From Apiotrichum sp. Y4204 (Eukaryota > Basidiomycota > Tremellomycetes > Trichosporonales > Trichosporonaceae): a stretch of DNA of 64,000 nt. The first letter of the stretch is position 1. The number at the start of each line of letters is the position of its first letter. Location of the stretch: NCBI GenBank assembly GCA_025531455.1, contig JAMYHL010000057.1, forward strand, positions 1 through 64,000. Direction: 5' to 3'. Below are positions 43,001 to 54,000 of this stretch, in pieces. Below the pieces are notes generated by a model. It made no database searches. It saw nothing but the letters and a program-made list of their open reading frames with translations, and was not told where the DNA came from. The position numbers were made by a program, and so were the translations under genes.

Positions 43001-44694
43001 GCGGGGCCACACGGACTATTCTCATCTCGGCTCATCCTCGGCGCTATCGCGCCTCTGTACGCTCTTCCTCTCCGGCTGTTCCCCGACGCGTGCGTTTCCC
43101 GTCTGCGATGAACCCACACTTCATTATATTTAGTCCTCCTATCCCCTCCATTCTCAACTCATTGCACCCAATTTATACGATCAGTTTATATCTGGTACGC
43201 GCAGTCGAGCCTCGCCTGCTACGCAGCCAGCGCAGTCGCCAGTCAGCTGCCAGCGTGCCCGGCGCACCATCACATCATCTCACGGCCCCACAATCACCTA
43301 CTCCACACATACACCTCATATACACGATACAGATATCACTACAGTACTTGGCAATATTTTTTTTCTTCTTCTGTCTCACGCGTCGACGACCGCTGGCTTG
43401 GAACGAGCGTAGCATCCCTATGCTAGCCATAGAGGACTCTGGCATGGAATGCATCTTGTGTCATGGAAATGTATGAGGTTGATATGTTTGAGAGAGGACA
43501 CAGGGTTTGGAAAAGCACCGAGATCTGGATCTCAGGTAAGCCGCACAAAGGTCGGAGACGGAGATTTCACGACCGAGCGGGAACCAGCCGGCCGTCGCAC
43601 TCCACCCCGCAAGGCACGAGACAGTGCCCGCCGGGGTCACTGCCGGGCACGCCGGCGCCAAGTGTGCAAGAGGTCGCTCGGCGGCGCCACCATGCGCTTC
43701 GCCACCTGTGCCACTTTAAAATATAGAAACACTCACTGCGACGGGGTGTGCATCCGCGCACACTCCGCACTGCTGCTCACTACGTGCGTCATTGCGAGGG
43801 TCACGCGAACTCTGCCTCAGCGAAAGAGTGGGCTCCACATGTGGCGACATGAGAGCGCATTCCCAGTGTACCAGTGTGAAGATGTGAAGATGTGCTGTGA
43901 ATAGCGCGGACCGCGAACGCCACCTACATACATTGATGAGATTCCCATTCCGTCCTCCGCTTCGATCGGGAAAGACCGGTGGCCATGACCGTGGACTTGG
44001 CGCCAAGCTGGGCGGTAACCGAACAGGCAGCCTGGCGACGCGGCATGGATGAAAGGCTGCAGGACTGGAATGTTGAGTGGTAGAGTCGCTGTTCCGCCGG
44101 CGGACAAGAACGGACATCGACAAGTCAAGTTGATCTTGAGATCTTGAGTTCGTTCAGCCGTCACTACGTTCGCAGCGCGATGGCTGGCGTGCCTGTCGCC
44201 ATGTAGAGCTTTTGTCGATGCCGTGCCTTTAGCCGCTCAAAGGGGTTAGTGTTGCGGAAGGTTTGACGCTGTCATTCCTGGTGGAAATACCGTGAGTGAT
44301 CATGATCATTACTGGGATCGTGATGGGCTGGCGTGAAGAGTTGAAGGGCTGTTGGACATGACCGTGACAAAGGAAGTTTGGAGTGGGGGGTTCAGCGATG
44401 GTGGACGCGACTGACTTTACTTTGATAAAGATTGAGTCACGTGACGGGTGTTTCAATCCTGATAGGCCTGCCAGTTGCACAGTTGTTCGCCACACACATT
44501 TGTTGTCGCGTTCTCGTGATCACTGCTCGTGACAACAACATTTCGAGTGTGTTGACGACCGTCCATTCGCATCCAGTCGCTACTCTTCAACCAGGTTCTG
44601 CCATTGGCCTCGCCGGGCGAGCCCCTCGCTCTTCTCTCCTCGCTCCGTTGCCGCTCCCTCCGAGTTCCCGCCTTCTTCAGTACGCGAAGCACCA
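43001..44694. other. 1.7-kb gene-free region
   Basis: No convincing frame. A TCACGTGA E-box lies at 44437-44444, about 250 bp before the next gene start. A T9 tract and a pyrimidine-rich stretch lie near 43350. Confidence 0.45.
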
Positions 44695-46078
44695 ATGTCC
44701 AAGAAACGATCGAGCGCACATCCGCAGAAGCAGCAGCAGCCGGCGAAGCCAAAAACAAAGCCAAAGCTAAGGCAACGCGATACGACCCCGCGCGAAAAGC
44801 CGCGGAAGAATCCATCGCAGGGATGTGGGAAGGGCAAGAACCACAAGGTCAAAGGCAGCATCCAGGGCGTTCCCACCTCGACATTTCCGCTCGTGAGGCT
44901 GCCGCCCGTCCCGGAAATAACACAGCCGATGGTGCGCGAGCGCGTCCTCAACGGCTGGTTTGTCGAGGGGGGCCAGCCCAAGCATCCGATGGAGCTCGGC
45001 GGCGACCGTACCCTCGACTTTAACATTATTCTCGGCATCGACCGCCGGTGTCCGGATTTGCCGTTTTGGATCGTCCACATCTTGCGAGCATGGTTCGGAA
45101 CCAACGACTTTGGCGCCCTGGTGTGCGGCCGGCTGAACCTCACACATAACCTGTCTGGTCCAGCGGTGGAGCGCGACCCCAACTTTCCGACATACGCCGG
45201 TGTGCGATGTGGGCACTTTGAGGTTTTCATCATGGGCTTGCACGAGTCGAACGGCCCGGCAGCAGTGTATCGCTTCCTATGGGGCCTTTTTGAGGCATAT
45301 GGACCGTTCACGCTCGACTGCATTGCTGCTCAGTTCAAGAATGGACCAAAGGCAAGGGTGTGCACAGAGGCGAATATGGAGCGGTGGAAAAATGCGCTAT
45401 TCCGGCCCACCGAGCCGGACATCCTTCCCAACGACCATTCGCGACTCGGACCGTGGCTGACGACCGCACTGCGAATGCACGCGCAGGAGTTGGGGAAGAG
45501 CGCGTTCGAGCTCCTCGAGCGCGAGGTGCGCGTCAACGATGCGCCGATGCACGAATGCGCGGTGCTGAGCGACACGATTCCAATCGCGGTGCTCACGGCC
45601 ACGACGGCCAACGACGCAAAACTCGGGGCTGTGTCCGCCGCGCTCGTCAACCTCGACTTCCTCGCCCCCGTCGCAGTTGACCTGCTCTATGCGTACGCGG
45701 AGGAGAAGGGGATCGAGATGGAGTTTAGCGTCGGCCGCCGTGACGACGTCTTCACCGCGTGCGTGCACTGGGGCAACGGTGACGATTCCAAGATCATCGG
45801 CCGCGCAATGCGTGCCCACGCAATACACTCCCAGGCCGCTGCCGCCCTCATTGCGGCGCGGAACCTCGATCTTAGTGTGACGGAGTTCTCGCGCTCCGGC
45901 AAGGCGGTGAGTATACCTCCTAAGTGGAGAAAACTGTGCTGACATCAGATGTCGAACGCCGAGGCGGCGGCGGCAAACGCAAACAACTACTCTGTCGAAA
46001 TCGGCGTGAACGGGCCTGTGGTATGTGTACAGTGGTTTCCCTGTGTCACATGTCTGATTCCAGCTTGTGCTTGATTAG
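44695..46078 (+). CDS. uncharacterised 432-residue protein
   Basis: Exons 44695-45906, 45949-46020 and 46064-46078 are joined by introns of 42 and 43 nt (GTGAGT...TGACATCAG and GTATGT...GATTCCAG). The first 55 residues are Lys/Pro/Gln-rich and basic. A compact, well-mixed globular region follows, with segments such as LDFNIILGIDRRCPDLPFWI, RCGHFEVFIMGLHESNGPAA and GPWLTTALRMHAQELGKSAF. Near the C-terminus comes an Ala-rich helical part (AMRAHAIHSQAAAALIAARN). The last exon encodes only LVLD. I recognise no domain, signal peptide or membrane span. The basic N-terminus could direct it to the nucleus. The middle could be a fold with ribonuclease-III- or dsRBD-like helices, but that is speculation. 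Confidence 0.6.
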
Positions 46079-47010
46079 GTGTTGGGAGGCAGAAGGATGT
46101 GGTGCTGAAGAGGAAACCGGTCTTGGTATAGTGAGCGACAATAAGAGAGTGGCAATGACCGCACATTGTTTCAAACTCTGACCCGCAGACAAGGAATTCT
46201 GATGCAGCCACACGTAACGACCACACGATGAGAGATACCAACCACCAAGGCCACCGGCCACCAGACAATACCACAAGTGCATGATGCCCACGCGGCTGTA
46301 GTATAGTATGACATGTAGCAAGACAACAGTGTGACCCAGCTCCGAACGTTCGGCACCAACGAACAGATATCATTGTTTGTGACATCGAACTAATTTTCCA
46401 TCATTGTGTGCTTCTTTGCACACAAGGTGACTGTCTCACTTCAGCACCATATTTCGCATCCAACAACAACAATTATTCCAGCAAACAATGGCGAAGTCGA
46501 ACTCACCAACCTTATTTTCGGTGCGAAGAGCGTCGACGCGCGTGCTCCGACTACCTTCTGCGACATCCCAGGCGTGACACCCCGAGATAGGACCGTGCGC
46601 GACTGACATAACTTCACTGACGCGTCACATCACTCTTCATCCTCCATCAAGCATCATCCTTGTGATCACGATCTTCAAGTGCGAGAGCATCCGGCCCTCC
46701 TCATGATCGATGTTTGGATGATCCTTCTGGAGGTGAGAGCTGTCGAGGCATACTTACGCTCGCGATGCATTTATCGATATCTTCTCACCATATCTCTGAA
46801 CGTCTTCTCCACACCTTCAACACCATTTCCTCTTTTCGAACTTACTGTGCAGCTCACCTCGCGAGCAACCAAGCTCCCGCAGTATCCAACACTCCGACGG
46901 AAGCCCAACGCAAGTAAGCTCCAACGTAATCAACCCTGCATTCCTTCATTCCTCTGAAGCAGCTTGAAACCCTACAGCGCCACACTCTCGAGCCCTCAGT
47001 CCCGATCACC
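46079..47010. other. intergenic region upstream of the coiled-coil gene
   Basis: 932 bp with several short frames only. A possible 5'-leader intron begins at a GTAAGC near 46914, but I could not place its end. Confidence 0.4.
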
Positions 47011-48474
47011 ATGGCTGGAACGAGCGTCAGTGGCGAAGTGGTGAGTACCCCTACTCCCGGATGCCGCTCACACCAGCCAACGGCCGACACCTCGACGTCG
47101 TCATCCGATACCTACGAGGAGGTCAGGACTCCCGACGACTGGCCGAGCATCATCCACAGCTCTTCCGACTCGTCCGACTCTGACTCTGAGTGGACGCACA
47201 CCGTCCGCAAACGCAGAGCGAGCAACAGCCGCCCCTCCTTCTCCTTCTCAACTCCACTCCACACCCCGCGCTCCACTCCGTCTTCTACCCCAGGATCGGA
47301 ATATTTCTCCGCCACGTCCGCGTCGTCGCCGTTCCACCCGTTTCAGACGCTGCGCGGCCCGCTCGGCGAGGACGTGCAGCTCCGCCTCCAGCTGGACGAA
47401 GCCCGCGCAGCGATCCAGCGCCTCCAGAAGGACGTCGCCCTCCGCGAGGACCACATCAGCGATATCGAGCACCAGCTCCAGGAGCAGAATGTGCTCTACA
47501 CTGCGACGCAGGCGGAGAACGCGCAGCTCCGGACGGCGATGCAGAAGACGGCGGAGAATAATCGGAAAATGGAAGAACACGCCAAGCATGTCGAGAATCG
47601 CTTCCATTCACTCCGCCGGGAGAACACCAAGCTCTCGCGCAGTCTCGTACGCGCAGAGAAGCACCCTCGGGACACCGAGGTGGCTCGGTGTGAGCTGGAA
47701 AGTCGTCAACTTCCGCGCACGCCGGCGGGAACACCAAGCTGTACTGCACTTGCCGCGGAGATCAACGGGCTGTTCGTCCCAGAGTGGGATCCTCCTGTCC
47801 TCACCAACTTGGAGGATAGCCTAGGCAATATCCAAGTCGCTATCGACGAGAGCAAGAATACCAACTTGTCGATAAAGACGGATCGCCGTGGGGTGAAAGC
47901 TGGCTCGCTGTTCGACAAACTCACTCGCGTTCTCGATACGTATCGCCAGGAAATCCGCAAGCTGGAAGTCAACCTCGATACCTCGGAACACGCGCGCAAG
48001 GTTGCAGAGCACCGGCTGAAGATCGTCCACCAGGAGCGGGCCATCGAGGCTGCCCATCGACAGACGGAACAGCTGAGCCCGAGTCAATATCCCCAGGAGC
48101 CTGGGCGGCGTGCGAGCCTTGACTGTGGCGAGACTGTTGAGACTTTCGAGCGCCTCAAGCGAATGCAGGCGAGCGTCGAACGTATGACGGCTGTTAGCGA
48201 ACGCCACGTTGAGAGCAACGAGATCTGTCGTCTCGCGGACCAGGAGGAGGTGGATGACCGGGGGACAGAATTGGTGGAGGAAGAATTGAAGGAGAAGGAG
48301 CCGCCATTGACTGCCGGCCAGTTAGACGACTCTGAAAATCGTGGGAGAACACTTGTCGTTCCGCGTCTTTCCTCGCTTGTCCAATGGAGGAATGTAACAC
48401 GCATTCTTCTGGGCAGTTTCCTCCTGGCCGTTTTCTTTCTCGTTTGCGGCCCGGTTCTGTACATGTACATCTGA
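47011..48474 (+). CDS. tail-anchored coiled-coil protein
   Basis: The continuous frame encodes 487 residues from an ATG in strong context (CACCATGG). The N-terminal 115 residues are Ser/Thr/Asp-rich with many SP/TP sites. Two coiled coils follow: about 118-219 (ending around RAEKH) and about 297-355 (LFDKLTRVLDTYRQEIRKLE onward). After an acidic linker the protein ends in a single transmembrane segment (ILLGSFLLAVFFLVCGPVLY) with only a few residues beyond it. This is the layout of a tail-anchored ER or nuclear-envelope tether or golgin-like protein. A perfect 36-nt intron signature at 47041-47076 lies within the frame, so the mature protein may be 475 residues. Confidence 0.72.
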   Translation: MAGTSVSGEVVSTPTPGCRSHQPTADTSTSSSDTYEEVRTPDDWPSIIHSSSDSSDSDSEWTHTVRKRRASNSRPSFSFSTPLHTPRSTPSSTPGSEYFSATSASSPFHPFQTLRGPLGEDVQLRLQLDEARAAIQRLQKDVALREDHISDIEHQLQEQNVLYTATQAENAQLRTAMQKTAENNRKMEEHAKHVENRFHSLRRENTKLSRSLVRAEKHPRDTEVARCELESRQLPRTPAGTPSCTALAAEINGLFVPEWDPPVLTNLEDSLGNIQVAIDESKNTNLSIKTDRRGVKAGSLFDKLTRVLDTYRQEIRKLEVNLDTSEHARKVAEHRLKIVHQERAIEAAHRQTEQLSPSQYPQEPGRRASLDCGETVETFERLKRMQASVERMTAVSERHVESNEICRLADQEEVDDRGTELVEEELKEKEPPLTAGQLDDSENRGRTLVVPRLSSLVQWRNVTRILLGSFLLAVFFLVCGPVLYMYI

Positions 48475-50503
48475 TATGGTATGTCACTCTGTCAAAGGCA
48501 GTTGTGAGAGGATACAACGTCAGCAACGTCGTGTCGTGAAGATAAAGTTCCGCCCACCACTGAATTGAGAACTGGGTCACCCTAGCCTACGTCCTTCGAC
48601 AGCCGCGCACGACGCGTGCGAGCCGGCCCCCAGTCACGTTCGTACGCGCCGTTCCCCCCCCCGGTACTGGGCAGTGCACGCGGTTTCCGTGTCACGCGGC
48701 CCCCGGCAATGCGCGACACGGGGTCACGCGTTCATGGCCAGTAAACCGCACACGTTGAAAACGAGATCCGCGCCAACGCAGTCGGCACATCCGCGAATCG
48801 CAGTCGCCGATTCCGCGATCGCGCGATTCCAGCGCGCTGCCTCACGGCTGCGGAGCGCAGCGTGCTTTGAACTTTATTTTTATGCTCCTCCGATTCATTG
48901 ATATCGCGCCGTGACGGTTCACGGGAACTGTAACATGCGTAGGCGAGTACAGGACTGTTTTGGGGGGAGGGCGTTGCAGATGGCTTGTGGCCTCGGAGTC
49001 GTATGGGCCTGCCCTGTAGCAGCTCAACACATGTCGAACATGTGCTCAGTCGTACACTCTGGAGATAGAACATAGTTTGGGTGGGCGGAAACGCGGTGGG
49101 CGCACCGGGCGGCCCGGCAAGTGATGCCCTATCGGAACACGCTCTCTATTCTTCGTCAACCGTCAGACAGCCGCTGGAATCCGTCGAGGCTGTGAATTCT
49201 CTCCGGTGACTGATCCGATATCCGTGTTCAAGCTGACCAGGCAAGACCTAGCCCAACGTACGACGACGTCCCCGCCTCAGTGCCCGGCGACGCCATGTCG
49301 TGCCTGGTGAACGCCGCGCGCCGTCGTCCGCTTTTGTAGTTCTAACCACTTTGTGTACCCCTCCCTGTAACTTCTGAAATAGGAGGGGGTTTCCGAGGCA
49401 ATCTGCATTGAGAGGAGGGGGGCGGCCAGGGTTGCTCCATTTAGCCCATCCTGGAGCAATTCAGTCCGACTTTGGTCTTCCGGTGCTGACAACATGGTAC
49501 TCACCGCTGAGTGGTGTTCCTTGCAGCGTGCACAGGGCTGACAGGCTGTGGGGGCGCGGAATTGCCGGCATTGTCTTGTGTCTGTTTCTTTCCCGTTTCG
49601 AACCGGGAAGGGTGGCGATGGCGGACGGCATGCGTGAGGGTATCAAGTGGCCAGGAGGACATGGCCGACAGCCAATGGTACGCCACGGACACGGACACGC
49701 GCACCCGCGCTCGCGCTGGTGCTGCAGCCACGCACGCAACAATGCAAGCACCGACCTTGGGACCCTGCCAGTGTCCTTGCGTGTTGGGTTCCGAGACTGC
49801 CCTGCCGCCTGCCGCCCCCTCGCTCTGTAATGGCGTCAGGCGTGGCTGCAGGGATTACTCGCGTGGCAACGCGTAAGAGGCGAGGAGCGCGAGGCACTTA
49901 TGCTTGTACAGAGGTAGGGCGCGCGCGTACGACACCTCTTTAGCTCTTGTGCGTCGCGCGAGGGACCGGCAAGCTGGCCAGGGTCGGGAGGGCCAGGACG
50001 CGGGATGCTTCCAAAGCCTCAGCTGACTGACAAACTCAAAATGGTGACCCCCTCCCCCCCTCTACTCCTGGCGTTCTGGTACAGACACGGTAAGCCACAC
50101 ACCAAGACGGAACCCGTTGGCCCGTTGCGATAGGACGGCCGGCGAGATCTGGGAACGGTGGGGATAATAACCTGATGCGGCATGGCGAGTGCCTCATTGA
50201 GCATGGGGAGGGGCAAAGTGAGAGAACGAGGGTGAGCAAGAGAGAGCGAGCGAGCTCCGAGAGCAAGAGGCCGAGTAGCGAGCGCATCGGGACCTGGCCT
50301 GGTGAGGACCTGGAAGCTGCAAGGACCTGACTAGGAAGGTAGGTCAGCCAGCATTGTAAAGCGTCCCGCAGCATCTCCTCGCATCCTCATCTTGCATCTC
50401 ATCCGCATCGTGCTCCACAAACTCGCGCTCCGCGCTCCACACCACCTCGACGGCGGCCTCGACGTCTTGACCTCGGGTTCTTGGGTCGACCCAACCATCC
50501 ACC
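48475..50503. other. 2-kb gene-free region
   Basis: Only shadow-like frames. A 72-codon frame on the minus strand (49277-49495, starting at an internal ATG and ending ARHGVAGH) is the most protein-like but lacks support. Confidence 0.4.
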
Positions 50504-51697
50504 ATGGCGCGACATCTCGAGCTCCACACTCGCGTCTCCTCGTCGCCGCGCAGCTCGCGGCCGTCACCGACAACGTCGCGGTACGAGCTTGGCGGGCTGG
50601 GCTCCGCCTTCGGAGAGGGCATCGGACTCGGGCTCGGCCGCTCGCTGTCGACGCGATCCACATCCTGTGAGTCCCTGCCCCCAACCACTCACACATGCGC
50701 TGCGGTGCCGCTATGACTTTGGCTGACATGCACAGCACAAACACAATCACAAACACAAACACAGGCTCACTCGCACTCGCCACGACTGCCTGTCCAGCAG
50801 GACGACTACTTTACGCGCAACACTCTTGTGCCGGCTCCGGCCCACACGTACACCCACACGCACATCCACACGCACACTCACACATACACGCACTCGCACA
50901 CGCACGCAAACGCAAACGCCGCGGGCCAGAGCCCACACCTCGCGCCAGTCGCAGCACCGGACGCGGACCGCCTGGCATGGCATCGCATGCGGTTCATGAC
51001 GCTCGATGACTCGCCGCTCGCCTCGCCTGGCTCCCCCCCGCTCGCGGGTACGTCCGGCCTCGGCCTCGGGTCGCCGGCTCTTGGATCGCCAGCCCTAGAG
51101 TCGCCAATGTTCGGCCATCCCGCCCACTCCCCCTCCCCCATCTCGCCGGTATCCCCCACAGACGAGTACCGCGCCCAGTTTGGACGGGCCTGTATGCGTG
51201 CCTCGATGCGCACCTCCATCCTCGGTCCGCCCCTCAAGTCCCGTAGCATGGACGTACCGCCGGACGGCACCGGGAGGTCGGCTGCGCGCCATCTGCGCCT
51301 ATCCGTCGAGCCGAGGCGCATCCCCCGTACCCCTCGTGGAAGCAACGAGAGCTCGGGACGGGACGAGGAGACCACCGACTCGGGATGCTCTGCCGGGGAG
51401 GAGGACGGTCTGCCCCCCGCGCCAGTGGGCGACGGACTCGTCACGCCTATCCGTGAGCACTTGCTCCCCATCGAGCGGACCCGCAGCCCATGTCCCGCCA
51501 TCGTATCCACACCTCCCGAGACACCCAGGCGCCTCACAGCTGTGCCGTCTACGCCGCCGCGCTCAGCCTCGTCACGCCAGCAGTACCATCTCCCCAGGTC
51601 GCCTGGCACACCACATCTTGGTGCGGAAATCGCGCGCATCCAGGGCAGCCCAATGACCCGCTCGCCAGGCTGCCGCTCGCTCTCGTCGTTCATCTAA
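50504..51697 (+). CDS. low-complexity Ser/Pro-rich protein with Thr-His repeat
   Basis: Two exons (50504-50666, 50736-51697) with a 69-nt intron give 374 residues. The start ATG sits in CACCATGG. The N-terminus is Ser/Arg/Gly-rich (SSSPRSSRPSP). After the junction come QTQSQTQTQ, a globular-looking bit (RLPVQQDDYFTRNTLVP), and a run of Thr-His dipeptides (HTYTHTHIHTHTHTYTHSHT) encoded by a CA-rich microsatellite. The rest is dominated by SP and TP sites (GSPALGSPALESPMFG, RSPCPAIVSTPPETPRRLTA), typical of a cyclin-dependent or MAP-kinase target. There is no known domain. Possible roles include a cell-cycle or polarity scaffold, but I cannot assign one. Confidence 0.6.
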
Positions 51698-52222
51698 TGG
51701 ACGATAATGGGTATCTACACACTTCGCTTTCGCATGGTTCAGTTGAGCTCTACAGTTTGGTTCCAGAAAGATTTCTTCTCATCAATCACATACATATACA
51801 TATCATGTCGAGAGGCCTCCATCCTCTTGACACGACACACATTGCGCTGCGCTGGTACAGCTCCGGATGTCCATCCAAGCTCATCCACGCAGCGCTCCGC
51901 ATGCCATCGATTGTGCAGGCATAGTCGATCACTTTGTACATCTATAACGTGGACGGAGACGAGCAGGGGGCAAGATATGATCAGAAGACCAGAGATGAAT
52001 GCAATGAGATGATGTATCAGTTCAGAGCGGGTTGTGAGTGCTCGTGGCAGGTGAAGATCCCCTTGACCTTACTTTCTCGGCAGACTCGTTTTGCATTGCC
52101 CCCATCACACCTCTATCACCACACAACCTGGATCTACGAACGCTGTATCAACTATGATCCGTCAGCATCAGGCCGTCATCGCACACCCATCTCACATGCA
52201 CACTTACGTCTATATCCCTGAT
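51698..52222. other. convergent 3' intergenic region
   Basis: 525 bp between the stop codons of the Thr-His protein gene and the phosphatase gene. No feature seen. Confidence 0.5.
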
Positions 52223-52852
52223 CTAAGCCAGGTTGGGTCCGTCAGTTGAGGGTGCTATCAACGTCTGGGCAGTCCATTTGTCCTCCTGGCGGGTAAAGTA
52301 GATGGGCAGGGCGTTTCCAAACAGCTTGTAATCGATGAGAATGTGCAGAAGACTCGCGAGGACAATGAGGTTCCCGCCGTGCGCGACGATGAGCACCGGC
52401 TCGTCGTGGCCTCCGTTCAGCGCCATGTCGAGGCCCGCGCGCGTGCGGTCAACAAACTGCGTGAGGGTTTCGCCATTCTCGGGCGCACAGTCCCAGTCAA
52501 TGACGGCGGACGACGTGCCCCATAGCTTTCCGAAGTTGCGTTCGCGCAGCGCCGGCGTCGGGAGCGGCGTGAGGCCCAATGCGGTAGCCACAGGCGCGGC
52601 GGTCTGGAGGGTCCGCGTGGCGTCGGATACGTGTAGCGTGCGCACCGGCTCCGGGGCGTTGGCAAACGCGGCCGCGGCGTCCGCTGCCTGCTGGATCCCG
52701 ATTTCGGAGAGCGGCTCAGCGTACGTCTGGAAGATCCTGCGCGCGTTGCCTGGTGTCTGGCCGTGTCGCAGGAAGTAGAAGGACCGCGGCTTGACCTCGA
52801 GCGGCTGAGACTGCGCGTACGCGACGAGCTTGTCAATGTTCACCGCAGACAT
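52223..52852 (-). CDS. histidine phosphatase (phosphoglycerate-mutase-like)
   Basis: This is a 209-residue single-exon gene, a full-length member of the branch-1 histidine phosphatase superfamily. It has the nucleophile motif FLRHGQT (R29, H30), the second phosphate-binding arginine in SDATRTLQTA (R80), the acid/base glutamate in LRERNFG (E104), and the second histidine in VAHGGN (H158). The short length and the RERNFG element point to a small broad-specificity phosphatase or cofactor-dependent PGM-like enzyme rather than glycolytic PGM. The start at 52852 is the first ATG; the open frame before it has none. Likely cytosolic. The substrate is not predictable. Confidence 0.88.
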   Translation of the reverse strand: MSAVNIDKLVAYAQSQPLEVKPRSFYFLRHGQTPGNARRIFQTYAEPLSEIGIQQAADAAAAFANAPEPVRTLHVSDATRTLQTAAPVATALGLTPLPTPALRERNFGKLWGTSSAVIDWDCAPENGETLTQFVDRTRAGLDMALNGGHDEPVLIVAHGGNLIVLASLLHILIDYKLFGNALPIYFTRQEDKWTAQTLIAPSTDGPNLA

Positions 52853-54000
52853 AGTGAGAAGCGGGCTTGCTGCAGTTGTGAGCGACAAGAAGTAATGTCA
52901 TCGAAAGAACCTAGAGATATAGCGCTTACCCGTTGCGGTCGTGATTCTTGTCCTCGTTCGCGAATGATTGCTGGATGCGGTGGAGTTGTGGGGTTTTATC
53001 CCACTGAGACTAGGTGTCACCATTTCCGGCCATGTCCGAAGTCCGAAGCTTGCCTCCGCCATCCACCTTGGTTTCCGGCCGCGAAGGATTTGTGGTCGTG
53101 CACGTTTGTCTGGAGTCAACATGGCAAACATTGCATCCATCCACTTGGCCTGGATACATACTCGCCGTAGCCTGTTACACCGAATAACGAGAAGCCCGCG
53201 AACTTCGAGCTGAGGACCGACATGTTGTGGGGCACGACGCCTCTGTTCAGCTCGCCATCAGTGGATGCGTCCCTTGCGGCAAGGCGTGGCGAGTTCTTGC
53301 CCATCGATCCGGCCCACTACAGCATCCGCTCCTTCTGCTGTCAGCTTGGTCGCCGCCACTCCCTCTGCTGCAGCATTCGGTCCTTCTGCTGTCAGTTTGG
53401 TCCTCGCCGTCCTCCCTGCTATTGTTATGGTCTTTCGGAGACCCCACACCTTTTGTCTCCCTGCATTGTCAGTACTCGTCTCGATACTCACATCTTGACT
53501 AGTAATACGCAGCTTGAAAGGAGCTCGATGCGCCATCCACGAGGCGGCGAAGCTCTCACGCACTTTCGCACAGACCACACACACAGCGCGTGTGTTTGCC
53601 CTCACTCTCGAACTGATGTTGAGTTGACAGTGGCGTGGCCTCGTTCCGCGAGGCCGACGCGAGGACCAGACAAAAGGCGAGAGGGTGTGGGCAGAGCCTC
53701 GAGTGGCGTGAGAAGAGTGTAGAGTCCATCGAGCGTGGAAGGAAGGACAAAAGCTCCGGCAACGGCCCTGCAGGCTGTGGGGTGACTCTGGCGTACAGTC
53801 GATACGGACAGCTCATCAACATATAACTCCTCACCGCCGTATCTTCCTCCTCACCCACTCACCTCTTCTCATTGTCCTAGGCGTTCCCAACGACACGAGC
53901 AGCTCCTATTGCCGTATCTTGCTGTTGTTTTATCGCTGCTGGGCCTTTTGTGCTGTTGTGTAAGTAAACGGTCAGTGTCAACAGCTGCTGAGACCAGGTC
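52853..54000. other. 1.15-kb divergent intergenic region
   Basis: This lies between the phosphatase start (-) and the Pro-rich protein start (+). It includes a 51-bp tandem duplication at 53321-53422. On the minus strand the duplication can be read as AARTKLTAEGPNAAAEG-like repeats, but no gene model could be built. Confidence 0.4.
53321..53422. repeat. two-copy 51-bp tandem duplication
   Basis: Copies begin at 53321 and 53372 and share the core TCCTTCTGCTGTCAG. The second half of the unit is more diverged. Confidence 0.75.
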
